Below are positions 11,150 to 22,313 of a stretch of 64,000 nt of DNA, one piece after another (position 1 is the stretch's first letter; each line of letters starts with the position of its first letter). A model generated the notes under the pieces. The model was not told the DNA's origin and ran no database searches. It saw nothing but the letters and a program-made list of their open reading frames with translations. A program made the translations under genes and the position numbers. Origin of the DNA: Cladochytrium replicatum (Eukaryota; Chytridiomycota; Chytridiomycetes; Cladochytriales; Cladochytriaceae); NCBI GenBank assembly GCA_025526935.1, contig JAHLKD010000078.1, positions 224,455 to 288,454 of the forward strand, read 5' to 3'.

Positions 11150-14100
11150 GCTGGTGCACGTGGCGGAGGAAGATACTTGGACATCGAAGACACAACATTG
11201 ATATCTGATATCTGGATATTGTATTGTGATAGAAATGCACTCGGTGATGCACAGTCAACGCTCGTGAAAAAACAAAGGGAAATGAAGAAAATGAAGGAAG
11301 CAACTGTTCCAAAATTAGTTTAATATTAGTGATATGTGTAGCCATTGCTAGGCATTGTGAACTTGACGCCTTTGTAGAGACACATGTCATCTGATCAGGA
11401 GCTCGATGCTCTATGTTTTAGTTCCTGCCTCTCAGCGGTGTCTAGAAAATAGCCACCAAATGGTCTTCATGGATTGGACCACTGGGACTGTGGGACAACA
11501 TGTGAAGCGAATGATGTCATTTTTTTTGGTGGGGTAACCCCTGGTCACTATCCCTGCTCCACTCCAGCGATTAGATTGGTTGGTCTACCAACGATAGTGG
11601 AAATGGAGAGCTTGCATCATCCAACGCGACCACAGATTGTTTTCTGAGCGGTTGGTAAGCAATCTGATTCTGATAGCAAATTGTTTCAGACTGTTCACCT
11701 CATTTGAATGAATTTCTTTCGAGGCTGTCTCATTTCCGCTCTCATTTTTGCCATTGTTGTCCCCCTCAAGAAAGCACGGGTCTCTATCACATTTGTTGTC
11801 GTTCCTTTCCCCATTGCCGAGTTCCCTTTGCCGAGCGTGATAGGTTAGCCATGTGAATTGACGTATGTTTCTCGCGAAGAAACCGATTCGCTTCTTTCTT
11901 GCGCACTAACAATAAGTTGATCTTTTCCATCCTGATCTCAAATGTTAGTGATTCAATTGTATCAGGCAGGAAAGTTCCACCACCGTCCGTGAGGTCCGCG
12001 TCCCGGTTGCTGGGCATGGGGCAGAGCAGCGAAAACTCGAGCAGCTACGGTAAGAATACAAGTATGGGACGACAGAAGATCATCGAGCTGCATCCATGCT
12101 GAATCATTGGCAAACCTCAGCCCGACACTATTTGAATGATCACCATCACTGCGGCTTCTAATGAACAATAGCTTTTAGTGCCATGCAAATACCACTCTGC
12201 CAATACCGTAGCTGAGAAGAAGCGCATCTACCTTGGCATTGGCATCCTTGAAGATCGATCCAAGCCCAGCAGAATCAACTAAGTTAAGAATCAAGGTACC
12301 TTCAAGCAGGGGGCTCAAATTATGCATTCACGGGATTGGCGAGTGGAATCCGGTGCAAAGACTAGCTCAAACGACGTTGTTGTCACTAGTTCGACAGTTC
12401 TGAACAACGCGCTTACCAAGCCTATTATCGTCAGCGAGCAACACTGCTGACATTGATTAACTCGAGCACCACTGTTCCAGCCGTATATTCTCCGTATATA
12501 GGGTCATGTAAATCGTGTGTTTCAGTGCCGCGACACTCACCAAGGCGGGGTTTTTACGACTACGAACAGACTACTGTGTTTACGTCTTTAAGGGGAAGGC
12601 TCTGGCGGAGTCAGCTCAACATGGCGAATCTACTATGGAGGTCTGACGTTGTTATTGAGTAAAAGCTCATTGAGGGCATTTGTATAGAAAAGCAAGAAAA
12701 AGTGAAGAAAACCACCGGCAGAAAATGAATTTGTCCATGAAGAGTACAAGGAAGGGCGAGAGAAAAGGAAACAATGTCCATGAATTATCTTCACACAACG
12801 TCGAGTGAACCCATAAATTTAGACCCGCATCTTGGAGGAGATTCCTCATGGTGATAAGCAGCTCTGAGGCTGGTTTCCAGTGCGCGGCCATCCCTTGCAG
12901 TGCTTGGCGATGCACCTGAAGCGCACCGATCGCCATCATCCTCATCAACGACTGGAATTTCGAGGCTCAGTTAATCCATCAACTTCATGAACCTGAGGAG
13001 CAGTCAGCCCAACCAACAAATTTGTGTGGTCCAGTCATCCGATTTGAGAGGGGATGAGAGGGTTGTTGTCGATTAGTGGATTGGCCCGGAGATGGAGGAA
13101 GGGTTCGCGCTGTTGTCTCTATATTTCATCAAACTCTTTCGTGACATATTTTTTTTAAACCACAGGTTATTACTTAATAAAGGAACTTCCCATCCATCTG
13201 CAAATTGTATTTGCCAGCTGTGGTCTCTGGGCTGTTTCTCCCAGTTTCTGATAGATCGACTCTGCAGACCTTTCATTTTGGACTATTTGAGCATCATAAG
13301 ATGTGAATGGAATCCTGAAAAATGAATAACAGCCGCTGAAGTCTCTCTCACTCTAATTCGGAACTCATTTGAAGAGGTTCTATCACAGTATGACAGTGTG
13401 CTCAATTGACTTTATGGTGACTTCTACGCGAAATATTTTCATATTATCTAGCTTCTTGCCATCGATTAGTTACCCAATATACTTCGGGGACTGCTCCCAA
13501 AAAGTTAGGACAGCTTGTCACATTCTAATATTCAACGACCACCAAATTTGTTCCTTTTGCGGAACAAATTTTCTGCCTGTTCTTTCACCCATGATGACGT
13601 CTGTTTTGTTATTTTAAATCTCTCACCAATCAGACGATATGGTTGTACATATTGTATACAAACATCAGCAGTGATACCGCCTAACGTGCATTTTTGGCCA
13701 CTTGAATAGTAGAGTATATTGGTTCTAATCAACGCATTTGAGGTTTCCCCTCTGTCATCGCTCTTGTCGCTGGATATTCAGCGAATCATGTTCTCACACT
13801 TCCTTTGGATTTTGTATGCTGTATTCAGTTCTCATTGTCATTTTTAATATCTCCATATCGTGCGGTGGATTCGAGTTTGGTCTGATCAGTATGCAGATCC
13901 AGATTGTGAATCCAGATGGACATTGTCTGTGTTCTCTGGTTCTGCTTATTCATTCCCAGCTTCGATCAATTGGGTTTCTTTCCGACAGAACACGACGACG
14001 ACAATCCCACCAATGATTTTCCAGAGGGTCGTCAGCTTTCACTTCGAGCGACGACCAACCTGGTTAAGACGTGAACTTCTGCTTGGCTGTTTGTGGACTT

Positions 14101-14891
14101 CTTGGACTTTCCGTGTTGCTGCGATATCGATTAGGCTAGTTTTCGTCATTTTCGGAAGTCTCTAGGCTTCGAGAAACATTCAAGAGCCGTTTCTTCGATC
14201 TCTGGTAAGAGCACGGATTCGTTTCTTTGAAAACAACGCCGATTGGGCAGATTATGAACCGATTGACCGTTACTGTCTCGCAACTCTCGGAAACCGGTTT
14301 CAGTCTTCGATGTGATATGCCAAAGACTTGACACTAATACTGAAACAACTTAATATGGATATCCTTCCTCTATCAAAGGTTTTCTTCTCTGCAGCTTGGT
14401 ATATGGGTGGATTATTGATAAAAAGTTGCTGCTAATTCGGCATAGTTGGTTCTACCGGGCCCCGCAACCCTCACTGGCTGCTGCATTTTTCAAGTAGTTC
14501 GATTGAAACAACGATGCAAAGGTTTTCTCCCTTTAGCACCTCTTTAAGCCTTGTTGAAGCGGATGGTTGGTGGATATTTATCCACAGTATCGACATCAGT
14601 CGGATCGGCCTTCGTGACCTCCGGTCTCCACGGAACTTGACACTCGCGATGTAAAGATACGTCATACATTCTGAGTTTGGTAACAATCCAATTTTAAATT
14701 TTTGTGTCCAGAGTGAGTGAATCATTCATCCATCCATCCCAAATCACAAAATCACCAAATCACGCTCACCGACATCGTACCACTTTGAAGTATTCATCGA
14801 ATGGTGATCTGATCCAATTTCTCTGCTGTCGAGTCGAGTCTGTTCTGTGCTGTGCTGCTGGTTGCTTGTGCTTGCCAACTGTACCTTTGCT
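11150..14891. other. Gene-poor intergenic stretch (3.7 kb)
   Basis: Upstream of both NUDCD1 (minus) and ERG24 (plus). Apart from short unsupported frames (for example 12667-12948 minus and 13369-14165 plus) I find no exon chain or domain. The 13.1-14.4 kb part is AT-rich and free of long frames. It may contain old degraded repeats or untranslated leaders. Confidence 0.5.
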
Positions 14892-16383
14892 ATGGGTATG
14901 TTTAAAGCCTACTTCTCTGTGTTTCCTCCCTCATGATTCATTTCTTCAAGCTCCCAAATTATCGGTCGCAAAATCCACCTCCAACCATCTCAACCCCCGC
15001 ACTACTCATTATGAGTTTATGGGTGTTCCAGGTGCATCTGTGTGCGTTGCCGCGTTGCCATTGGTAGTCCTCTTCCTCGGCGTGTACTGCGACTCGGACG
15101 GCTGTCTGCCATGGCACGGCTACCCGGACCTCACCGCATTCATCGACAAGGCCCGCTCGCAGACCTTCTTAACAATCCCGGCGTTCTCGGCTTACATTTC
15201 CTGGTACGCCTTCCAGGTTCTTCTGTACTACATTGTCCCCGGCCCGCTCGTTCAAGGAACCCAGCTCCGAACCGGGAAATATCTCACCTACCGTATCAAC
15301 GCATGGCGCTGCTTCCTCCTCACAATCGCGATCGTCGCTTCCGTGTGTTTGGTGGCCGGTGGGATCACGCCCATGCTCTGGATCGCGGACCACTACGTCC
15401 AGCTCTCGACTTCTGCGATGATCGTGGCCACGGTCCAGGCGGTTGCGGTCTACGCTGGATCGTTCAGGCCCGGCACGCTGCTTGCTTTGGGCGGAAACTC
15501 GGGGTACTTTATCTACGACTTTTTCATGGGACGCGAGCTCAACCCGCGCTGGACTTTCGGTGTGTGTGCCGAGCCGTGGTTCGACGTCAAGTACTTTTGC
15601 GAGCTGAGACCTGGCCTGATGGGATGGGTTCTAATCGATGCCGCTCTCGCTGCGAAACAGTGGGATACCTATGGGCACGTTACAAACTCGTTGTGGTTGG
15701 TGTTGGCGTTCCACACCATCTACGTGGCAGACTGCATGTATTTCGAGGACGCCATTCTGTCCACCATCGACATCATCACGGATGGCTTTGGGTATGTTGT
15801 TCAGTGATCTTGAAAGTAAAGAGGTTCTCATAGTTCCTTCAGGTTCATGCTGTCCTTTGGTGATCTCGCCTGGGTCCCTTTCACGTACACAGTGCAGGCC
15901 CGTTACCTCACCTTCTACCCAGTCGAGCTGAGCACATGGTTCGTCGGTGCCATCTTCCTCGTCCAATGGGTGGGCTACTGGATCTTCCGCAGCTCCAACA
16001 ACGAGAAGAACGCCTTCAAGACTGGCCAATTGAAAGGAACTCCAAAGTTTATCGAGACAGAGTCCGGAGGCAAGCTTCTGGCATCCGGTTGGTGGGGTTG
16101 GTCACGTCACCCTAACTATCTTGGTGAGTTAAGACCGACAGAGTGAGTGATTTACTTGAAAACCAACCATGTTTGATATTTAGGGGACTGGATGATGGGA
16201 TTGGCAATGTGTCTTCCCGCCGGCTTTGGACACGTTCTACCGTTCTTTTACGCGGCGTACTTTGCAGTTTTGCTCGTGCACCGCGCGATGCGGGACGATC
16301 ACAAGTGCCGGAACAAATACGGCAAAGCATGGGATGTGTATTTGCAGCGTGTGCCTTGGCAGATTGTTCCTTATGTGTATTGA
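14892..16383 (+). CDS. ERG24: Delta(14)-sterol reductase (Erg24)
   Basis: Exons 14892-14895, 14951-15791, 15843-16123 and 16184-16383 give 441 residues. The first coding exon is just ATGG, joined to CTCCC so that codon 2 is GCT. Family signatures are plain: [10 protein letters not shown] near the N-terminus, [13 protein letters not shown] in the middle, and the C-terminal [24 protein letters not shown] followed by [22 protein letters not shown] and the terminal VPYVY. This ER-membrane enzyme uses NADPH to reduce the C14-C15 double bond made by Erg11 in ergosterol synthesis and is the target of morpholine antifungals. About eight to ten membrane spans are evident. The related C24(28) and 7-dehydrocholesterol reductases share this fold, but the LNPRT and [12 protein letters not shown] text favours Erg24. 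Confidence 0.93.
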
Positions 16384-16517
16384 ACATTTCAAAGATAGTG
16401 GCTAATTCAGCCGCAACCATGCACAGTTCAAAAAAAAAGACTTTCTATCGTCGATTTTTCATAATTTTAATCTTCTTTAGCAAGCCATGTTCTGGTTGAA
16501 TAGGTCGACAGTGGAGT

Positions 16518-18876
16518 CTACACGTTGAAGGCTTTCCTAAGCTGTCCGAGATCGGTCTTGCTCTCGAGCGACTCGGAGTTTTCCAGTTTCTTAAAAATGT
16601 CGGTGACGACTGTTTGAAAAGAGAGTGATAAATAGAACCATTCAAGTTTCCTCGAGTCCCAACAAAACAAACCTGATTTCTCTTTGCGCGTCATAAACAT
16701 GGCTGCAAGATGGAACCTTGGAATTCGGGAGATGTTTTTCAAGAATTCATGAATCGTTGTATCACTCTCGTATCTAATGGCCACAAACCATCATCAGTCC
16801 AGTGTCAATCCATGGGCTGGTTAAACTTACTCCATATACTGGCTCGACACGGCGTCTATGAATGCCGAGAGATAGGTCGAATCAAATGACTCCTTGAAGA
16901 TATTACAGAGTTGCGCAGGATCGAATTGCTAGAAGTAATAAGTGAGAATCAATTCCGAAACAGATAAGTCCCCCGATGAAACCCATGCCTTCATGTACAG
17001 GTAGAATGCCTCCTTGTCCTTCTTGAGAGATTTGAATGCTCTTTCGAATTCGTACAAGGTTGTGGCAGGCTTGTCGATTGCGAGCGAAGATGCGCGAGAC
17101 CCTGCCTTGGAGGAATCAGACGCTTTTGCTGCTACGGACTGTTCAGATGGTTTCGAGACCGTTGCTATAACGTTGGATAAGGATCCATTCAGAAAGAAAG
17201 CGATACAGGGCTTACCTGCAACCTTTGGAGAAGTGGTCGATTTTGGCTACGTACGAAATTATTCAAAATATGTAAGATCCATTCTCGATTCAATAGCTAA
17301 TAGCTATGAAGGTCGAAATATATACCTCCACATTTGAATTTTCCGGAACTTCAATAATCTCAACGATCGCGGCCTTTCCAATCGAAGCGTGTGCAACATC
17401 TACTTGGAGGTGCTCAGCAGCTGGTGCCAGGACTGGATCACGATCTCGGTCTTCCATACTTTTGATTGGCGTTTCTTTAATTTTCAGTTCTGCACTGGTG
17501 ATTGGCGTTCCTTCAATTTTCGTCTCTGTTTCTGTACTCGTGATTGGTGTTTTAGGTTGCACGGCGGAGCGCGTAAACAGCCATGAATCTTCCAGCTTCT
17601 GGTCTACAGAAGTGATTGGAAGCTTTACTCGTGAAGACGGGCGGTTAAATCTCTGGGTTGGTCCGTCTGAAGCGCCGTTGCTCGAGTTCAATTTTCCCGT
17701 GTTTCGGGGCTTGGAAGATGATGGAGTGTTTGCAAGTAACGGTTGCTGTGTTAGAAATTGCGGCGCCTTTATTGCGTTCAGTTGACTTGGTCCGATCGCT
17801 CTGTTTGTAACTTCCGGTTTAATATCTGGTTTTTGTTGATTCGACTAAGAAATCTCATCGATCAGATATCCCAACTTTGAGTAATACGTTCAAACCTGGT
17901 TCTTGGCTTTTTCGTCAATTGCTTTGAGATCGCCTGCGATAGTTTTGTTTGAAGGTTCCAACACCAGGGCCAATTCAAGATCTGACGAATAAAGTTTGAG
18001 TGATAAGAGTCATACGAAAAGTAAAATAATCGTACCCTTTCTCGCCTCATCTGAGCGGCCGAGTTCCCGGCGTGCAATTCCACGCCTCCACAGTGCCTTG
18101 ACGCTCTTCGGATCCAAAGCCAACGCGGTGGTGCAATCCTTTTCTGCGTCATCATAACTTTCAGCCAATTCGTAAAGATAAGCACTAATTTCGCATTAAA
18201 GTCTCTCGTTTAATGATTTACCGCTCGAGCTTCAAATATGCCATGGCTCGGTTAGTTGGAAGAATCGGATTGGTGGGGTCCAGCTTCATCGCATTCCCGT
18301 AGCAAGTCGCGGCTTTGTTGTACGAGCCCTTTTTGAATAACAAGTTACCCTAGAAGAAAAGAATCCGAGTTCAAGTTTTTGACTAAATCTCAAACCATTT
18401 CTCCCGACGAACCTTCTCTTTCTCAATAGCGGATTCTGTGGCGTTCGCGGACGTTTTCGAGTTACTGGAAGAAGCGTTTTCATCGCTTGGGATCTTTAAC
18501 ACCGAAAATATGAGAAGCGGGCGGCTGAGCTTCACCAACAACAAACAACAGTCACCTTTTGGCTTTCAGGAACTTCACGCACCCCTGTCGCCACACTTAT
18601 TGTTCGAATCGGCGGGTACTAAGGAAAACAGGTCTTAAAATGCCTGTACATTAATTTCAGTTTTTTGAATTATTTACCTCGATGGTCCCCTTCTGTTCTT
18701 TGGCGGCAAGGTCCTTCTGTTTGATATCAGCCAGCCAATCACCGTACAAGTCGCCAACGAAAGACTACACATGAATCAAACACAGGTAAGCTCTTTTAAA
18801 ACTCTTTTGCATGTTCATTCCTTGGTACCTTCACGTCCTCCGCGTTCCTCCTCACTTGTTGCATCAAATCTGCCAT
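16518..18876 (-). CDS. RPAP3-like TPR co-chaperone (RNA polymerase II-associated protein 3)
   Basis: Thirteen exons (18876-18829, 18764-18678, 18618-18556, 18493-18413, 18349-18222, 18184-18036, 17981-17896, 17844-17326, 17246-17216, 17164-16983, 16928-16831, 16773-16673, 16609-16518) splice in frame to 554 residues. The N-terminus MADLMQQVRRNAEDVKSFVGDLYGDW.. and YPPIR match RPAP3. Three TPR motifs follow (GNLLFKKGSYNKAATCYGNAMKLDPTNPILPTNRAMAYLKLER, then AESYDDAEKDCTTALALDPKSVKALWRRGIARREL, then DLELALVLEPSN), with the Hsp70/Hsp90 tail-binding carboxylate-clamp layout. After a long Ser/Thr/Pro linker comes the RPAP3_C domain (YEFERAFKSLKKDKEAFYLYMKAWQFDPAQL...FLKNISRIPRFHLAAMFM). RPAP3 is the R2TP adaptor that delivers Hsp90 clients such as RNA polymerase II and PIKKs. 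The smallest exon is 31 nt. Confidence 0.93.
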
Positions 18877-18911
18877 TGAAGAGTGGCTTGTGTACCAAGC
18901 ACGTGACCCGA
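18877..18911. promoter_or_regulatory. 35-bp gap between divergent RPAP3 and TIM8 start codons
   Basis: The RPAP3 ATG (minus, ending at 18876) and the TIM8 ATG (plus, from 18912) are only 35 bp apart, so the two 5' leaders and core promoters must overlap each other's transcribed regions. No TATA box or other element is obvious in this gap. Confidence 0.7.
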
Positions 18912-19452
18912 ATGTCCAACAAGCAGGATCTCGGCGTATTGGGACTGGACGACAAGAGCCAGAAGGGTGGGGCATGCGAGAAACGAAATGCGTTTCTGGA
19001 ATTGTCTAACATCCTAGTTTTGAATCGGTAGAACTCGCTACGTTCATTGAAAATGAGGAGGTGACCAGAAACAAACCCTTTTTGCAACCTTGCCCGGTGA
19101 ATGCTAACCTCGTTCTTTCGGATTCATTTTTGGTGACAGCGCCGAGCTGCCTTCCAGCGATCAGTTCACGTGTACGCGGATACATGCTGGGACAAGTGCA
19201 TTACAAAAGTGAAGGCAAACTTGGACAAGTCCGATGAGGGTATTTGACATATCATCAGTTTTTTATAAGAAAATTGAGAACTTAATCTGGTCTTTGATAG
19301 TGTGCCTCACAAACTGCGTTGAGCGATTCTTGGACACGAGGTAATTACAACGGTCCCAGTAGAATTGCGTGAATTGCTTTCTGATTACCGTTCTTCTTTT
19401 TAGCCTTTTCGTTATCCAAAGATTTAACGAAACTGCGGGATCGAGGTCATAG
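18912..19452 (+). CDS. TIM8: Mitochondrial small Tim chaperone, Tim8-type
   Basis: Five short exons (18912-18966, 19032-19060, 19140-19239, 19301-19340, 19404-19452) add up to exactly 91 codons (90 residues), the usual size. The protein reads MSNKQDLGVLGLDD..., then ELATFIENEERRAAFQRSVHVY, then the twin CX3C motif: Cys44-WDK-Cys48 and Cys63-LTN-Cys67, 14 residues apart, then VERFLDTSLFVIQRF. That is the Tim8 pattern (animal DDP1/TIMM8: RF..LVH.MT..CW.KC...C..NCVERFIDTS). Tim8 works with Tim13 as a hexameric chaperone in the intermembrane space, escorting hydrophobic precursors to the TIM22 machinery. It was found by manual splicing because all exons are too short to stand out as frames. It is head-to-head with RPAP3. 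Confidence 0.93.
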
Positions 19453-19648
19453 GTTTTTGCAAAAAGTCAAGAGTTTTTGTTATCAAAAGAGCAATATACA
19501 TCGTTCTTCTGAATTTTGATTTCGAGAGCAATCTGTCGTGAAGACATCGCCCAAGACGGGTCGAATGGTTTCAACCGGAGGCATTTATAGGGTTTTTTGA
19601 GCCGCATTTTTTAAAAAAATATCGATTTGTTATCACAACACCAAAGTT

Positions 19649-21909
19649 ATGTCCAAGTCGGACCTCAAGTCCGGTGCGGCTGCACCAACACCCATGCGTC
19701 GCTCAACAGCATTCTGCGCTGCCGCATTCTTTCTTTTCATTGTCACACTCGCATCCCACAAATGCATGCATCACTCCAGCATTGCAACAACAACAGCACT
19801 CCAGTGCGAGCAAGTTGACCCGCTCTTTCCGGTGCCAGATGCAAAACTGGATGAAGGCTTACGTCGCATCAAGACCGACGCATTTGCGTTGGAGGCTGCT
19901 GAGAGGCTCGCAGTTGCAGTCCGGATCCCCACACAGTCATACGGTTGGTTACATGTTGCGGTAACATTGGATCGACTTACATTTTCCGAACAAAATAGAT
20001 GATATGAAGGCTAATGCGACAGTGTTCACGGACCCGCGATACGCACCGTTCGTCGAAATCCGGGATGCGATCGAAAAGTCGTTCCCGCTTGTGCATCGTG
20101 ACCTCGAACGTGTGATTGTCAATGGATTCTCGTTGGTGCATATATGGAAGGGATCCCCGTCAAAGAAGAAGCCCCTGTTGTGCGTAATTGTGGCAAATAG
20201 CAATTCTTTGGTTTGGGGTTATGAATGACGAGATTGATACTATAGGTTGGCGGCGCACTTGGACGTCGTTCCGGTAAACCAGGAGACGGAGAGCCAATGG
20301 ACACACCCGCCCTTCAGCGGCTACATTGATGCCAAAGGTACTCAAAATTTATTACTATTGAGTTCGAGAATCTAATTCGAGTTTGATTTACAGAGCGGGT
20401 TATTTGGGGAAGGGGGACATCGGACACAAAGAACTCGCTTCTTGCCGTTTACGAGGCCGTCGAAGAATTGATCCGTGCGGGATTCGTTCCCAAAAGGGAC
20501 GTGATCCTGGCGTTTGGGCACGATGAGGAGATTTCTGGATTTGGCGTACGGACCCAAAAGGGCATTTCAAAAAAAAATAATTCTGATTTGTTTGTTTACT
20601 GGCATCTTCAGGGAGCGCAAGAGATCGCAAAGTATCTTATTGAACAGCGAGGGTTGAAAGGAGGTATCGAAATGGTGATTGACGAAGGGCTTGGGTTCAT
20701 GGAATACGGAGGACGACTGTTTGCGACTGTCAACACAGCAGAGAAGGGTTTGTTCTGAGGCTCACATTTATGTTTTTGATTGACCTTTCCATTCACAGGA
20801 TACGTAGATGCCAAGATTTCGGTGAACGTGCCTGGGGGACACAGCTCAATGCCACCAGACCAGTACGTGAGCCGTCCCTTCCAAATATTCTGTCCATAAC
20901 ACTCTGGTTATATAAGTACCGGAATCGGAATGCTCTCCAACATCGTCGAGGACCTCGAGGAGCACCCGTACGTCCCAGCTCTTCCCGACAACAGCGCATT
21001 CCTACAGTTCCTGCAATGCGCAGCCGCGTACTCTCCCGGCATGGACCCCTACCTCCGCTGGGCGATCCGCAACATCTACTGGGCTCGTCAGAGCGTCGTG
21101 AACCAGGTGTACAGGGAAAGCGACCTTCGCTACCGCTACGCGATGACGACGAGCCAGGCCGCGGACATTGTGCAAGGGGGTGTAAAAGTCAACGCGTTGC
21201 CCGAATCGTCGAGCGTGATCATCAACCATCGTGTGGCGATCCACTCGAAAGTTGCGGATGTTGTGGAGCATTTGGTGGAGATTGCGGGGAGAGAAGCAGA
21301 CGCGTTCAATTTGACGGTTGAGGTTTGTAATGATCGGGGGTTTGCGTTTTTGTTGAGTGATCTGAGCATTTTTTTTTGGGGGGGGGATGTTAGGTGGTTG
21401 ACCACAACTCTGGAAAGGTGTGGAATGTACCCGAATCACGCAATGGTGCTGCGTTCGGTACAATTAAGATTGAAATGCTTGAGGGCGCACTCGAACCTGC
21501 TCCCATCTCTCCAAGCTACGGTAGCAAGCAATGGGACGTGCTCGCTGGAACGATCCGGGCTGTGTACGAGACGGATACTGAGGAGGATCTTGTGGTCACT
21601 CCCAACGTGAACCTGGGCGGAAACACAGACACTAGGCACTATTGGGGTCTGACAAAGCACATCTACCGATTCTGTCCGAGCAAAAAACAAATCAACATCC
21701 ACACCGGTAAGTAATGCTCTTGGTGTTGAATGCTTGATGACTAACTCTTTTGGATCATATTTCGAATGCAGTTGACGAACGGATTTCGGTATGTTGTGTA
21801 CATGGCTGATGAATGTGTATTTGCAACTAACCCAATATGTCAGGTGGAGGATCACCGTCAAGCCATTGAGTTTTATTACCAGCTGATTCGAAATGCGGAT
21901 CGGCTCTGA
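19649..21909 (+). CDS. CPS1: Vacuolar carboxypeptidase S (M20 metallopeptidase)
   Basis: Ten exons (19649-19943, 19999-20179, 20246-20337, 20394-20545, 20612-20747, 20799-20862, 20917-21322, 21394-21706, 21772-21788, 21844-21909) give 573 residues, about the yeast Cps1 length. Residues 17-37 are a hydrophobic signal anchor (STAFCAAAFFLFIVTLAS), as expected for a type II vacuolar protein sorted through multivesicular bodies. M20 two-zinc residues: His163 and Asp165 in LAAHLDVVPV, Asp200 in GRGTSDTKNS, Glu234-Glu235 in GHDEEISGFG, the Asp264-Glu265 region (VIDEGLG), and a late His in TDTRHYWGLTKHIYRF. It releases C-terminal residues from small peptides. Exon 9 is only 17 nt. The junction PPDH|TGIGMLS is inferred from frame and family similarity. 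Confidence 0.95.
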
Positions 21910-22313
21910 TTTCAATTTGTATTGTGTCCGCGGAAATGCAGACACTGGTAACTTGGTAACAATTGGGTGGTGCACAATAGGAGTCTGAATTGGTTGGCAT
22001 TGAAAGTCCGTATTGAAAATCCTGTATATCACGGTCGATCATTGTTATGACGAAGCCCTTGATCCTTCATTGTGTTGACGATTTGTTTGTTGTGAAGAGT
22101 AAAATCTGAGCAGAATCTGCAACTGCCGTCCAATCTAGACACAATTCTTTTGTTCTGCAGGAAGGAAGTTGGTCATGACACAGAAGGAGCTCTCTATAAG
22201 AAAATCCATTGTAAAATAACTTTCTACCTAACAGAATCTCCAAATCTCAACTCTGAATCTGTACAAATTCCAGGAGTGTACGAAGCCAGCTGTTTCTAGG
22301 TGTCAAATATGTA
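21910..22313. other. Convergent intergenic region
   Basis: Between the 3' ends of CPS1 (plus) and KRI1 (minus). No gene seen; presumably both 3' UTRs and polyadenylation signals. Confidence 0.5.

Noticed and set aside
12016-12102. MADS-box-like start (MGRQKIIELHP) in the 3.7-kb gap
   Set aside because: Only eleven residues match the MGRKKI pattern, followed by a stop and no further MADS text.
12667-12948. Minus-strand frame of 93 codons
   Set aside because: No domain, no exon partners and a hydrophobic C-terminus made of random text.
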